Assembly (NCBI RefSeq): GCF_000025325.1
Contig: NC_013743.1
Location: 3,162,001-3,226,000, forward strand
Reading direction: 5' to 3'
Source: Haloterrigena turkmenica DSM 5511
GTDB lineage: Archaea > Halobacteriota > Halobacteria > Halobacteriales > Natrialbaceae
Length of the DNA: 64,000 nucleotides
In this document: one piece after another, positions 34,562-42,661 of the stretch
How the letters are laid out: each line of letters opens with the position of its first letter
Numbering within the stretch: position 1 is the stretch's first letter
The notes under the pieces: generated by a model
The model's input: the letters and a program-made list of their open reading frames with translations, nothing else
Database searches by the model: none
Told to the model about the DNA's origin: nothing
Made by a program: the position numbers and the translations under genes

Positions 34562-34846
34562 ATGGCATCACCACAACGACGACCGGACTCCTCGAGTCTC
34601 GCAGAGGTACTGGATCGCATCCTCGACAAGGGCGTCGTCATCGACGTCTGGGCGCGGATCTCGGTCGTCGGGATCGAGCTCCTGACGATCGAGGCCCGCG
34701 TCGTCGTGGCCTCCGTCGACACCTTCCTCCACTACGCGGAGGAGATCGCGAAAATCGAGCAGGCGACGGCCGAGGGCAATATGGAGGACCTCGAGGAACT
34801 CGAGGTCGAGACGCGGGCGGAGTCGTCGCCCGAGTCGGCGGCCTAG
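34562..34846 (+). CDS. gvpA: Gas vesicle structural protein GvpA
   Basis: GvpA is the hydrophobic subunit that polymerises into the ribbed wall of gas vesicles. The 94-residue protein keeps the almost invariant core [35 protein letters not shown] and [17 protein letters not shown]. It has a slightly longer N-terminus and an acidic C-terminal extension (about 75-94), where typical haloarchaeal GvpA ends near residue 76-78. No gvpC, gvpN, gvpO or gvpF-M genes lie beside it: neighbours are a flavin-binding protein and a glycosyltransferase. It is therefore an isolated copy, and vesicle formation would depend on a cluster elsewhere. Confidence 0.92.
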   Translation: MASPQRRPDSSSLAEVLDRILDKGVVIDVWARISVVGIELLTIEARVVVASVDTFLHYAEEIAKIEQATAEGNMEDLEELEVETRAESSPESAA

Positions 34847-34915
34847 CACCGCTCCGTATTCGCCGGACTACCGTCTCGAGAGCGGCGGTTCAGCCGCCCC
34901 TCCACCGACGGATGC

Positions 34916-35623
34916 TCAGTAGCCGGCACGGAGTCGGCCGACGTCGAGTCGAGCGTAGTGCCAGAGCGTCCCCGTCAGTCCGCAGTCGGCGATCCGGCGA
35001 CCCGAACTCTCGACTACCACCGCGGGACAGTAACCCGTCGGATACCGGCGGCCGAGTAGCCGGCTGAACGCCGTATCCTCGTTAGGTACCTCTGGGAACC
35101 CGCCGACGTCGTCGAACGCTCGTCGGTGGACGACGCAGTTGAACCCCGGCAGGATGGGCCGCTCGAGTCGCGAGAAGACGCAGTTGATCGTCGCCTCCAT
35201 CAGCTTCGCCCGGAGCGGGCCGGTGATCCGACAGTAGGAGCTGCCGGCCGCCAACCCGTTCGCCTCGAGGTAGCCAAGCAGTTCGGTGAGGTAGTTCGCC
35301 CGCAGTTCCGTGTCGGCGTCGACGAACGCCAGCCACTCGCCGCGGGCGCGGGCCGCGCCGAGGTTGCGGGCCGCCGCGATGCTCTTTCCTCCCTCGTTGA
35401 GGACGGTCGCGCCGTACTCGCGGGCGATCGCCCGCGTCTCGTCGCTCGAGTCGCCGTCGACGACGATCACCTCGGTCGCGTACTCCGTGTCGAGTCCGGC
35501 GATGCTCGCGAGCGCGCCGCGGAGGTAGTCGGCCTCGTTTCGCGCCGGGATCACGAAGCTCACGTCCGGTCGGTCGTCGGGTCCCTCAGCCGTCTGTACT
35601 CGGGTCGTGTACCCCTCGTCCAT
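34916..35623 (-). CDS. Family 2 glycosyltransferase
   Basis: This 235-residue GT-A protein begins its catalytic domain with VSFVIPARNEADYL. VVDGDSSDETRAIA (nucleotide contact) and the metal-binding FVDADTELRANYL follow. An acceptor-side segment with GFPEVPNEDTAFSRLLG lies near residue 185. No membrane helix is evident, so it is cytosolic or membrane-peripheral. The start at 35623 was chosen because the preceding residues are atypical. A role in glycolipid or N-glycan assembly is only an inference. Confidence 0.85.
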   Translation of the reverse strand: MDEGYTTRVQTAEGPDDRPDVSFVIPARNEADYLRGALASIAGLDTEYATEVIVVDGDSSDETRAIAREYGATVLNEGGKSIAAARNLGAARARGEWLAFVDADTELRANYLTELLGYLEANGLAAGSSYCRITGPLRAKLMEATINCVFSRLERPILPGFNCVVHRRAFDDVGGFPEVPNEDTAFSRLLGRRYPTGYCPAVVVESSGRRIADCGLTGTLWHYARLDVGRLRAGY

Positions 35624-35883
35624 CGAGATTCCTACTCGAGGGTCTCTCACGGACGGGCATAACGTCTCGGCGCTCGACTGCGCCGGTAACGTGAGAGGGA
35701 CTCGAGACGGACTGGCGAGTGGGCATGACACTCACTACCAAACCCATTATCTATCATGAACTTTTATTACCCCGGAGCCGTTACGGGTGAGTACAGATGT
35801 CGGTCGTACACGTAGCAGCGTAAACTCGCCTCTCCTCCGACGAGATTCCGTATCGTTCGACGACCTCACTGACACCGACCGAC

Positions 35884-36105
35884 ATGAGCACACAACGCCT
35901 GCAGACCCGACCCGAGACAGAACCGCAGCCCAACCACATCGACGCGCGAACCCGACCGGCCTCGAGCGAGCGAGCCGACTCGCGGACGGCCGTCGAGCGC
36001 TCGCCGCAAACGTTCTCCCACCGGAACACGGCCCAGCTCCAGAACCTGATGGACGAGTTCAACACCGCCTTCGCGGCGACGGGCGATTCGGCGAGCGGTT
36101 CGTAG
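35884..36105 (+). CDS. Small hypothetical protein, Gln/Arg-rich
   Basis: This 73-residue frame has strongly GC-biased third positions, like true genes around it. The N-terminal half is disordered (Thr, Pro, Arg, Glu); the C-terminal half may form a helix (NTAQLQNLMDEFNTAFAA). No family is recognised. It lies at the border of the less GC-rich section of the window. Confidence 0.55.
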   Translation: MSTQRLQTRPETEPQPNHIDARTRPASSERADSRTAVERSPQTFSHRNTAQLQNLMDEFNTAFAATGDSASGS

Positions 36106-36223
36106 ACGACTCGCTTTTCGCGGAATCCAAACCGTCTTTGGAGTACCTCCCGTACGCTCGAGTGGCCGATGACGATTCACTCGCTCCGAGCCGGACTCGG
36201 CACCCGGTCGTGACGAGCCCTAT

Positions 36224-36240
36224 GAGTGCCGAGGCCTCGT
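36224..36240 (-). repeat. Dispersed start-like motif, copy a (degenerate)
   Basis: The sequence GAGTGCCGAGGCC matches the core of the motif seen best at 42024-42064 and 40217-40257. On the reverse strand it reads GCCTCGGCACTCATA, as in copy b, without a usable start codon. It lies about 55 bases beyond the truncated end of the SnoaL-like pseudogene. Confidence 0.5.
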
Positions 36241-36295
36241 AATTAACCTTAGATCTTTCGTGAGAAACGCCGATTCGGACAAAGCACGGTGCAAA

Positions 36296-36622
36296 TTACC
36301 TGTTTCGTGCCCGTTTGAATTCGTGCGTCGGTGGCATCTCGTCGAGTTCTCCCTCATGAGTTCCCGACAGAGTACTCTCTGCCATCACCAGATTTTCGTC
36401 TGCGAGTACTTTATGGACGGTTATCTGGAAGCCCGGAAATGCGTCCGCGATTTCTCGAGCGTCTGCTTCGAAGTTCTCACGACCCTCGACCGTACCGCTC
36501 GTTGGAGACGTGAACGTAAACGATTCAGCAACAAGGTCCGAGAACCGAGAGAACTCTCGATTGTTTCAGATCTCTACGTACTCGTTCGCGAGTTGTTTTG
36601 TATCTACTGTGGTTTCTTCCAT
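36296..36622 (-). pseudogene. SnoaL-like ester cyclase remnant
   Basis: The reverse strand encodes an NTF2/SnoaL-fold protein: about 18 residues ending in ANEYVEI, a TGA at 36566-36568, then NNREFSRFSDLVAESFTFTS and FPGFQITVHKV, with the late segment ESTLSGTHEGEL and MPPTH. Relatives have Trp before the N-N-R/H pair, so TGG has most likely become TGA. The frame also stops early after the PPT motif, losing the last strands. Both defects make it a pseudogene. The rest of 36106-36769 holds only motif copy a and no other recognisable gene. Confidence 0.75.
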
Positions 36623-36769
36623 TGTCTCCCCCTCATTGCCGCAGTTGCTATGTGATAGCACAATACATATCTGTAGGAGTTCGTGCCAGTGCTGAATGAC
36701 ACGTACTTCATCTCAATGTAGCGTCAGGAAGTTTGTCGGAGAGAAAGCGTATCTTCACCAGCGGACTAC

Positions 36770-37603
36770 TTATTTCGTGGCCAACATTGCTGGGTCAAGC
36801 AATTTTCCTTCGTCTTGATAGTCTTCATATAGGTCCTCGGCCCACGATATAATAGCAGGTTCTTCAGCAACTAACAATCCCCGAACGACCCGTTCATCGT
36901 CTCGTTCTTCACCTAACCAAATCGCCACAGAATCATCAAAGAGATGCATATTAAGCGGGATCTCCCCATCGTAGGTCCAGATGCTGTCCCGCTCTGCACG
37001 GGCCCGCAACAGCGGCAGTTGCTCTGACTCTGCAGAGAGGGTCTCGATCCAGTTCGCTTCGATCACAAGTTCGGTATCCAACTGCTGCTCGTTGACCTGC
37101 TCAGAGATAAGCGTCACATATCGAGGCAGCGTGACCTGAACAAGTGAGCGGACCTCGTCCGTAGCGCGAATCTTCTCCGCCACGTGATCGTATGGCCGGG
37201 ACGGGGTCGGCGTTTTCGGCGTTATGATATCGGCGGTGCGGAAATGGCGGTAATCGAGCGAGTGAACAGGTGCTGGGAGCCACTCGATAGCGTCACCGAG
37301 ATGTTGGACTCCCTCCACAGTCTGCAGATAGGCGCGAAACTCAGCGATCATGATTTCCCCCACCTCTGTGAGTTGATATTCACTCCCTTCGGAAGCGATC
37401 CACCCGCGTGATTCGCCGGTATCGAGGATCCGTGCGACGGTAGACCGTGAGGCGCCGGTTTGTTCTGCGAGGTCGCGGCTTGTCGTCGGTCCGGCAGTGA
37501 GCGCCTCGAACACGCGCACGCTGTTCGTTGAATCTGCGAAGAACTGAATCGCGTCCAGTGCCGATTTCGTGTTGGCCGTTAGCGCGTGACGATGACTGGC
37601 CAT
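36770..37603 (-). CDS. Transcriptional regulator, winged helix plus FilR1-type domain
   Basis: This 277-residue protein has an N-terminal winged helix (about 15-75) with recognition segment TTSRDLAEQTGASRSTVARIL. A C-terminal domain (about 130-260) is like that of the methanogenesis regulator FilR1, probably a ligand or filament-signal sensor. It resembles the second regulator at 60749-61546 throughout. The start at 37603 is supported by a TATA-like stretch and a palindrome 24 bases upstream; an ATG at 37681 is the alternative. It faces the DUF1330 gene divergently, which may be its target. Confidence 0.82.
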   Translation of the reverse strand: MASHRHALTANTKSALDAIQFFADSTNSVRVFEALTAGPTTSRDLAEQTGASRSTVARILDTGESRGWIASEGSEYQLTEVGEIMIAEFRAYLQTVEGVQHLGDAIEWLPAPVHSLDYRHFRTADIITPKTPTPSRPYDHVAEKIRATDEVRSLVQVTLPRYVTLISEQVNEQQLDTELVIEANWIETLSAESEQLPLLRARAERDSIWTYDGEIPLNMHLFDDSVAIWLGEERDDERVVRGLLVAEEPAIISWAEDLYEDYQDEGKLLDPAMLATK

Positions 37604-37626
37604 ATCGTACGCTACGTCCGAGTAGT

Positions 37627-37642
37627 CGCAAATACCTTTGCG
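37627..37642. promoter_or_regulatory. Palindrome before the FilR1-type regulator
   Basis: CGCAAA-TACC-TTTGCG is a perfect 6+4+6 inverted repeat 24 bases before the regulator's ATG, overlapping where the basal promoter of a leaderless gene should lie. Autoregulation is a reasonable inference. Confidence 0.45.
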
Positions 37643-37881
37643 GGGGATGGGAAGATTGGCAGGGTCTCGGAATCGTCCCATCGAGTAGGACTATGAATCA
37701 CGTACTGGTATGTGTCACCAAGGAACAGGAGGTGAGAATGAACGATCGAATACGAGGAATACTGAGACGAAGGACAGCCGAGAGACAAGTAATCAGGAGT
37801 ATGCCAACGAAAAGTTGGACAAATAGATGATAAGAAAGACGGACAGAAACCGACGTACGGTGGCAAGAATCAGTGGTGACC

Positions 37882-38355
37882 ATGACCAATGAACCGAATC
37901 CAGACAGCATCGTACGCCGAAAGCTGTTAAAAGCGGGCGCAGTCATAGCAGGCGCACTCGGGATGCTCCCGTCTGCAACTGCTAGCGGCCGTGAGAACGA
38001 GACCCAGACTAACGAAACAACCCAAAGCGAACCTGCTCAATCCCAGAAGGGATACGTGATTGCTGTCGATGGGATAACCGACAGGGACCGGTTTATGAAC
38101 GAATATTTCCCTGTTGCTGCAGAGACAACTGTCGCGCATGACGGAGAGGCGCTCGTTATCTCGTTTGATCCGACTGTGCTTGACGGCGAGTGGGGGCATG
38201 ATCTGACGGTCGCCTTGGAATTCCCATCTGTTCGAGCAGCGAAGGAGTGGTATGCGGATGACGCCTTACAAGAAGTCCGGGAGATTCGCCACGAGACCAC
38301 CGCCTACTCCAATCTGATCGTCACCTCTCAATACTCTCCTGAAGACCGCGCGTAA
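37882..38355 (+). CDS. Tat-exported DUF1330 domain protein
   Basis: This 157-residue protein has a Tat signal (IVRRKLLKAGAVIAGALG) and a probable cleavage after TASG. A Thr/Glu/Gln linker leads to a DUF1330 domain (about 57-155) with GYVIAVDGITD, a central beta sheet and EFPSVRAAKEWYADDALQEV. DUF1330 has a ferredoxin-like dimeric fold of uncertain enzymatic role and is usually cytoplasmic, so export is unusual. Codon use is less GC-biased than in the core genes. Confidence 0.8.
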   Translation: MTNEPNPDSIVRRKLLKAGAVIAGALGMLPSATASGRENETQTNETTQSEPAQSQKGYVIAVDGITDRDRFMNEYFPVAAETTVAHDGEALVISFDPTVLDGEWGHDLTVALEFPSVRAAKEWYADDALQEVREIRHETTAYSNLIVTSQYSPEDRA

Positions 38356-38764
38356 GGAATTTCATCATCTTTTCCTCTAAGACATTCATCTTCTCAGCAC
38401 AATATTCTTCACCTGTATTTCTTAAAGGAGACATCAGACCTATTATCCCCTGAGGACTCAACCGATCCCTCGCCGTTTTTCTCCACCACGTCTCTAGCGA
38501 TCGACCATATCTATATTTCGCTGCCAACTATCCGAAACCGTTGATCGACCGCTGGATGCCGATCCGCCACGGGTGTGGTAATCTGCCACGAGCGTGTCGT
38601 CTACTGTTAATTTCGCGCGGTATGAGTGCCGAGGCCTTCGATTTACTCGTTACGCTTGTACCACCGCCGTTTCTCGATTGGTTCCGCCACTTGAGAACGG
38701 CCGGTCGCCAACGTCACTAACTGCCGATGTATCCGTAGTAAGAATGCGTCGGAAGCAGCTGGGA
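38356..38764. other. Gene-poor spacer with motif copy b
   Basis: This 409-base, comparatively AT-rich spacer shows no convincing gene. At 38621-38640 it carries TATGAGTGCCGAGGCC, a degenerate copy of the dispersed motif; its reverse strand has AAG where copy d has the ATG. A short reverse frame (38321-38527) lacks codon bias and overlaps the DUF1330 end. Confidence 0.5.
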
Positions 38765-39760
38765 TTAGCCCGATCGAGCCGGGACACCGAGAAACTCGAA
38801 CGGCTCAGTCTCGACAAGTTCGTCGGCGACATCGCCGGCGAAGACGTTCGCCTGGTTCTCACCGAGCGATAGCGATCGAACTTCGGCATCGGCTTCGAAG
38901 TCGATCCCGTCGAGGTCCAGCCAGAAAACGTTCGGTGAGAGCGCCGACTCGAAGTAGTAGCGTCGGTCGCGGTGATCGGCGACCGTGCGCCAACGCGTCG
39001 AGGAGATATGCGGTGCGTCCGGCGTACTGATCCCGTACGGCACGGAGACGTTGCGGATCGCGCCGAAGACGCTCGCCGTTGCGGTTCGACGGTTCTGGGT
39101 CTGCGGGATCGCGTCCACGTAGAAACTCGCGCGGGCGAATCGGTCAGCTGGACGATTCGTCCCCGGTAACATGACTGTTCCGCCGATCTCCGACCAATAC
39201 TCGTCGAGTGCGAGTTGTTGGTCGAACGACGGGGAATTCGTCATCACCTGATACTTACGACCGTGGTGGATCGTCAACTCGCCGTCGACGTACTCGAGGA
39301 TGGCACTGTCACCCGTGACGTCCGAGATGGACAGGTGTAGGGTGGCCAACCGGCCTTCGTCCGGGATCTCGTCGGAAACGACCACGAATTCTTTGTTCCG
39401 GTGGTTCTCGACTGCCTCGGCCACCGTCGCGAAGTTGTCGAGGACATACTGCGCCCACAGCGAGATCGACAGTCCAGGTCTGTCGCCATTCCACTCAGGA
39501 TAGTCGGATTCGGTGAGCCACAGGACGTTCGCGACCAGACCTGCCTCGTTCATCCCGTCGGTCGTCGCGATGTCGTACGCGGATGCGACGACACTGCCGT
39601 ACTCGGCGGTCCACGATATCGAGGACGGACCGACTTCGCCCGTTCGCTCCATTCCGCGTGGGAAGGCCCAAATGTTCGTTCCGATCTCGCCGTGCCAGTC
39701 CATCGACCGGCCAGTGAGCACGATATTCTCGGGTCCGAGATACACTAATCGCGTACACAT
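38765..39760 (-). CDS. Choloylglycine hydrolase-family Ntn amidase
   Basis: This 331-residue linear-amide C-N hydrolase is of the bile-salt hydrolase / penicillin V acylase family. The mature nucleophile is Cys2, exposed by Met removal. Supporting residues are Arg18 and Asp21 (GRSMDW), Asn78 (VANVLWL), Asn175 (VMTNSP) and Arg207 (ADRFARA), so the active site looks complete. There is no signal peptide. In archaea the substrate is unknown; N-acyl amides such as acyl-homoserine lactones are possible. A GGAGGGAG Shine-Dalgarno-like run precedes the ATG. Confidence 0.9.
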   Translation of the reverse strand: MCTRLVYLGPENIVLTGRSMDWHGEIGTNIWAFPRGMERTGEVGPSSISWTAEYGSVVASAYDIATTDGMNEAGLVANVLWLTESDYPEWNGDRPGLSISLWAQYVLDNFATVAEAVENHRNKEFVVVSDEIPDEGRLATLHLSISDVTGDSAILEYVDGELTIHHGRKYQVMTNSPSFDQQLALDEYWSEIGGTVMLPGTNRPADRFARASFYVDAIPQTQNRRTATASVFGAIRNVSVPYGISTPDAPHISSTRWRTVADHRDRRYYFESALSPNVFWLDLDGIDFEADAEVRSLSLGENQANVFAGDVADELVETEPFEFLGVPARSG

Positions 39761-40216
39761 CTACGATCTCCCTCCGGTCTCTCGGCCGTTGTGTGCCATA
39801 GGCCAGAACATAATTCTTCCCTACTTCGATCAGGAACATAAGTTGCATTCGGTCAGAACTGATACGTTCTGGCTGGGAAGACGACAGTCTCTCGAGTTCG
39901 GAAACGAGCGCGACGGTCGGATGGGCGACGTGTCCGATGTGGCTCTCTTGGTCCGCAATCACACACGGAACTGACTCGGCCATCGGCAGCAGGTCTGCGT
40001 GCGCGGTGCTGGTACCGAGAGTTCGATAAATCGACCTGGTCGTGTCATCTCCAATATCAACCGTGCTGTCAGACAGTGAAATCAGTCGGCGTATGACGAT
40101 TCACCTGGCCCAGAAACTTGTCCGAGAAGGCGCACGTAGCCGTCCTCGTTCTCGAGTGGTCCTGTCGGCTAACGTCTTCAGATCAACATCTGATTCACTT
40201 CAAGAATACATGTAAG

Positions 40217-40257
40217 TCGTTCCTGTTCGAGTGCCGAGGACACCGATTTACGCGTAC
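40217..40257 (-). repeat. Dispersed start-like motif, copy c
   Basis: It matches copy d at nearly every base over about 40 positions around CCTGTTCGAGTGCCGAGG. On the reverse strand GTG TCC TCG GCA CTC GAA replaces the ATG GCC start of copy d, and the frame ends 22 codons later. The surrounding spacer 39761-40446 contains no other gene I can support. Confidence 0.7.
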
Positions 40258-40446
40258 CAGTTCGGGATCTGTATCGAAATATGCGACTACAACCGACACA
40301 TCGTGCTGGATAGAGAGGCCTATATTGCACAGCGATTCATATTGGCTGAAATATTACCACGCTGAAGGGTAAAGATCCGACTGCTACTCCCTGTAGCAGC
40401 GCGTAGCAAAGCGCAACGCGAACCTCGTTACGTCCCCGCTTTCGCT

Positions 40447-41571
40447 TCACTGGGGCCGGTTCGGAATGTCCTTATCCTCGTATCCTGCCGCACGAAAGAA
40501 GCGCCGTTCGATGATTCTAGCGGTGATGTCGATGAGGTCTTCGTCCTCTTCGGAGACGTCCGCAAAGAGCCCGAGTGGGATTTGTGCCGCCGCCATGTCT
40601 TCGTGGCCGCCGGCAGACCCGACGTCGCCGAACACTTCCTCGAGGAGATTGCCGAGATCGACCCGCGAGTCCGTCGATCGGCCGCTGATGTGTATCTCGT
40701 TTCCGCTGATGCCGAAGACGACGACCGTCTCGACGCCTTCCAGGTCCAGAAGGTAATCGGCTGCCTGCGGGAGTACGTCTCGTTCGGAGCTCCGGCCGAC
40801 GGTGGCGACGAGATATGCCGACTGGACAGTCCGGGTCCGAATGGCTTCCGCGATCGCGTCGACAGTAATCTCTGACAGGGGCGGATCGTTCATCTTCTTG
40901 AGGAGATTGAGGTCAACGAAGGGATGAAGATACAGCGCCGCCTCGTACTCCTTTTCCGTGACATTTCGGAGAAAGTCGAGGGTCTCGCGTCGAATAGCGA
41001 ACAGCAACGCCGTGGCGAGTTCCGCGTCGAGTGGAAGGTCGAGCGCGCGGTGATACTCGACGATGATCGTCGTCGTGCTGCTGTACTCCCCGCGTACGTC
41101 GACGAATTCCGCCGGCGGTTCGTCGCCCGGATGGTGGTCGATTACGATATCGACCTCGGTATCGGGCTTGAGACCGTTGTTTCGTCCGGGGATTGAACAG
41201 TCCACGAGCGCGATACGGTCGTATCCTTCGACGGCATCGGCGGTGAACTCCCGAAGGTCGATGTCGAGCAAGTTCACGAACACTCGGTTCTGCGGATGAG
41301 TGACCTCGCCGCCGTAAAAGAACTCGATGTCCCAGACGCTGGCGTACTCGGCGACGCGTTTCAACGCCAGCGCGCTCGCTAAGCAGTCAGGGTCCGGGTT
41401 GTCGTGACAGACGACCGCGAGCGATTCCGTCTCTTCTAATAGTTCGACCAGCCGATCGGCGCGCGACCGTTCGATGGATTCGGACTCGGCCGGTTCGGAG
41501 TCTTCGAGTTCAGTGTCGAACGACTCCGACTGCGGTTCTGATCCGGAGGACGTTTGATTATTGTCAGCCAT
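40447..41571 (-). CDS. DHH-family phosphoesterase (NrnA/RecJ-like)
   Basis: This 374-residue protein has an acidic disordered N-terminus of about 45 residues and a DHH domain with HDNPDPDCLAS (motif I), VDCS (motif II) and IDHHPGD (DHH motif III). A DHHA1 domain with GSAGGHEDMAAAQIPLG binds the substrate. Proteins of this set degrade short RNAs or cyclic dinucleotide products, or act on 3'-phosphoadenosine phosphate. The precise substrate cannot be chosen. No membrane segment is present. Confidence 0.9.
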   Translation of the reverse strand: MADNNQTSSGSEPQSESFDTELEDSEPAESESIERSRADRLVELLEETESLAVVCHDNPDPDCLASALALKRVAEYASVWDIEFFYGGEVTHPQNRVFVNLLDIDLREFTADAVEGYDRIALVDCSIPGRNNGLKPDTEVDIVIDHHPGDEPPAEFVDVRGEYSSTTTIIVEYHRALDLPLDAELATALLFAIRRETLDFLRNVTEKEYEAALYLHPFVDLNLLKKMNDPPLSEITVDAIAEAIRTRTVQSAYLVATVGRSSERDVLPQAADYLLDLEGVETVVVFGISGNEIHISGRSTDSRVDLGNLLEEVFGDVGSAGGHEDMAAAQIPLGLFADVSEEDEDLIDITARIIERRFFRAAGYEDKDIPNRPQ

Positions 41572-41813
41572 GGTCTGTTACGCCGAATCTGATCCGATGC
41601 AGGTCGATATCTTCGGTCAGCGACTCTCTTAGACCCTGAATCAGGAAAAAGACTCAGTCGTGGTCTAAGTTATGTCATATATTGGTAGGGCCCGGAAGAG
41701 GATAAGCTAGTTGCATGAACGGAGACCCGTCTCACTGAGACAAGAACGGTAATTTTGACGAGTTGCTTAGTCAACTCCGGTCAATCAAGATTAAGTAATG
41801 AACGTTACAGTAC

Positions 41814-42050
41814 TTATCGTTCGATCGATCGCTCCGTAAACCTCTTCAACATCTGCTCCGACCCGACGATTCGCACGCTCGAAATGGCCGATTCGGCGGC
41901 GATCCTGCGCGCCCGAAACAGTTTCTGGAATGTATGCTCCCCATCGTGTTCGAAACTACTGACGGGGCCAGCAGGTATCTCTGCGGCCGACTTCTCTGGA
42001 CAGGATACGTTGGTACATGCACATCGTTCCTGTTCGAGTGCCGAGGCCAT
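41814..42050 (-). CDS. Hypothetical short protein beginning in motif copy d
   Basis: This 78-residue reverse frame has its first codons (MASALEQER) inside dispersed-motif copy d. Codon bias is weak in the first half and better in the second (FRARRIAAESAISSV). Four Cys in the first 20 residues could bind metal but form no known motif. It may be a decayed gene or a chance frame. Nothing else is supported in 41572-42170. Confidence 0.35.
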   Translation of the reverse strand: MASALEQERCACTNVSCPEKSAAEIPAGPVSSFEHDGEHTFQKLFRARRIAAESAISSVRIVGSEQMLKRFTERSIER

Positions 42051-42064
42051 CGATTTACGTGTAT
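42024..42064 (-). repeat. Dispersed start-like motif, copy d (best preserved)
   Basis: The forward strand contains CCTGTTCGAGTGCCGAGG followed by CCATCGATTTACG. The reverse strand therefore reads CGTAAATCG and then ATGGCCTCGGCACTCGAAC, that is, an initiation codon after a short AT-rich leader. It is the copy to use as reference for copies a, b, c and e. Confidence 0.7.
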
Positions 42065-42170
42065 CTCTCCACCTCTTTCACGGTATCTAAGACATTCCGA
42101 GAAGTCACAGCGAGGAGGGGAGAGGAATCAATAAATCGAGGAATGTCACGGGTTCCTGTCACCTCGAGAT

Positions 42171-42320
42171 TTAGGGGTTATCTCGAGAGCGCAACTGCTG
42201 CGGGTCATCGAGGTGGTATCCGCCACCACCTCCATCGTCATCGTCGTCTGGACCACTACATCCAGCAACCACAACCGTCGTGGCGGTCACAGACGTTGTG
42301 AGAAAGCGCCTCCGTTTCAT
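42171..42320 (-). pseudogene. Truncated Tat lipoprotein (signal peptide stub)
   Basis: Only 49 residues: a Tat lipoprotein signal (MKRRRFLTTSVTATT, lipobox VAGC), an Asp/Gly linker and 15 residues of unrelated composition before the stop. Intact haloarchaeal lipoproteins continue for hundreds of residues after such a linker, so the body is missing through frameshift or deletion. The spacer 42321-42661 beyond it shows no gene. Confidence 0.6.
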
Positions 42321-42661
42321 GTTTGATGCTTGGTAACGTGGAACAATAAACATATGGGAGACGTATACCGAGAATTTTCCCTACCCCAAATGAGATCAGC
42401 TGCTACCTGTCACTCGACTCCAGAACCGAGATGGACCCGTTTCGAGGACGGAACGCCAGCGGAACCATCGTGGTGACGACGGTGAGCGGTGCGGATTCGG
42501 AACTCGTGGCGGACTGCCGCCCTCTATTCGGAGCGCACCACTCCGCATTCCTCCTCGTTCGAACCCCATCGATCGGACGCTCCTCGAAACGGTACTCGCC
42601 GTTCGATCGCCGGTCGGAGTCGGTCGACCTGATCGCCGGCGTCCGGTGCACGACAGCGGCC

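Noticed and set aside
36260-36655. A 131-codon forward frame rich in Cys and Arg
   Set aside because: The reverse strand encodes recognisable SnoaL-like residues there, so the forward frame is the shadow of a pseudogene.
39495-39983. A reverse frame overlapping the start of the choloylglycine-hydrolase-family gene
   Set aside because: The first 35 residues look protein-like, but the remainder runs in the wrong frame of a well-supported gene and becomes Arg-rich. It is at most a remnant.
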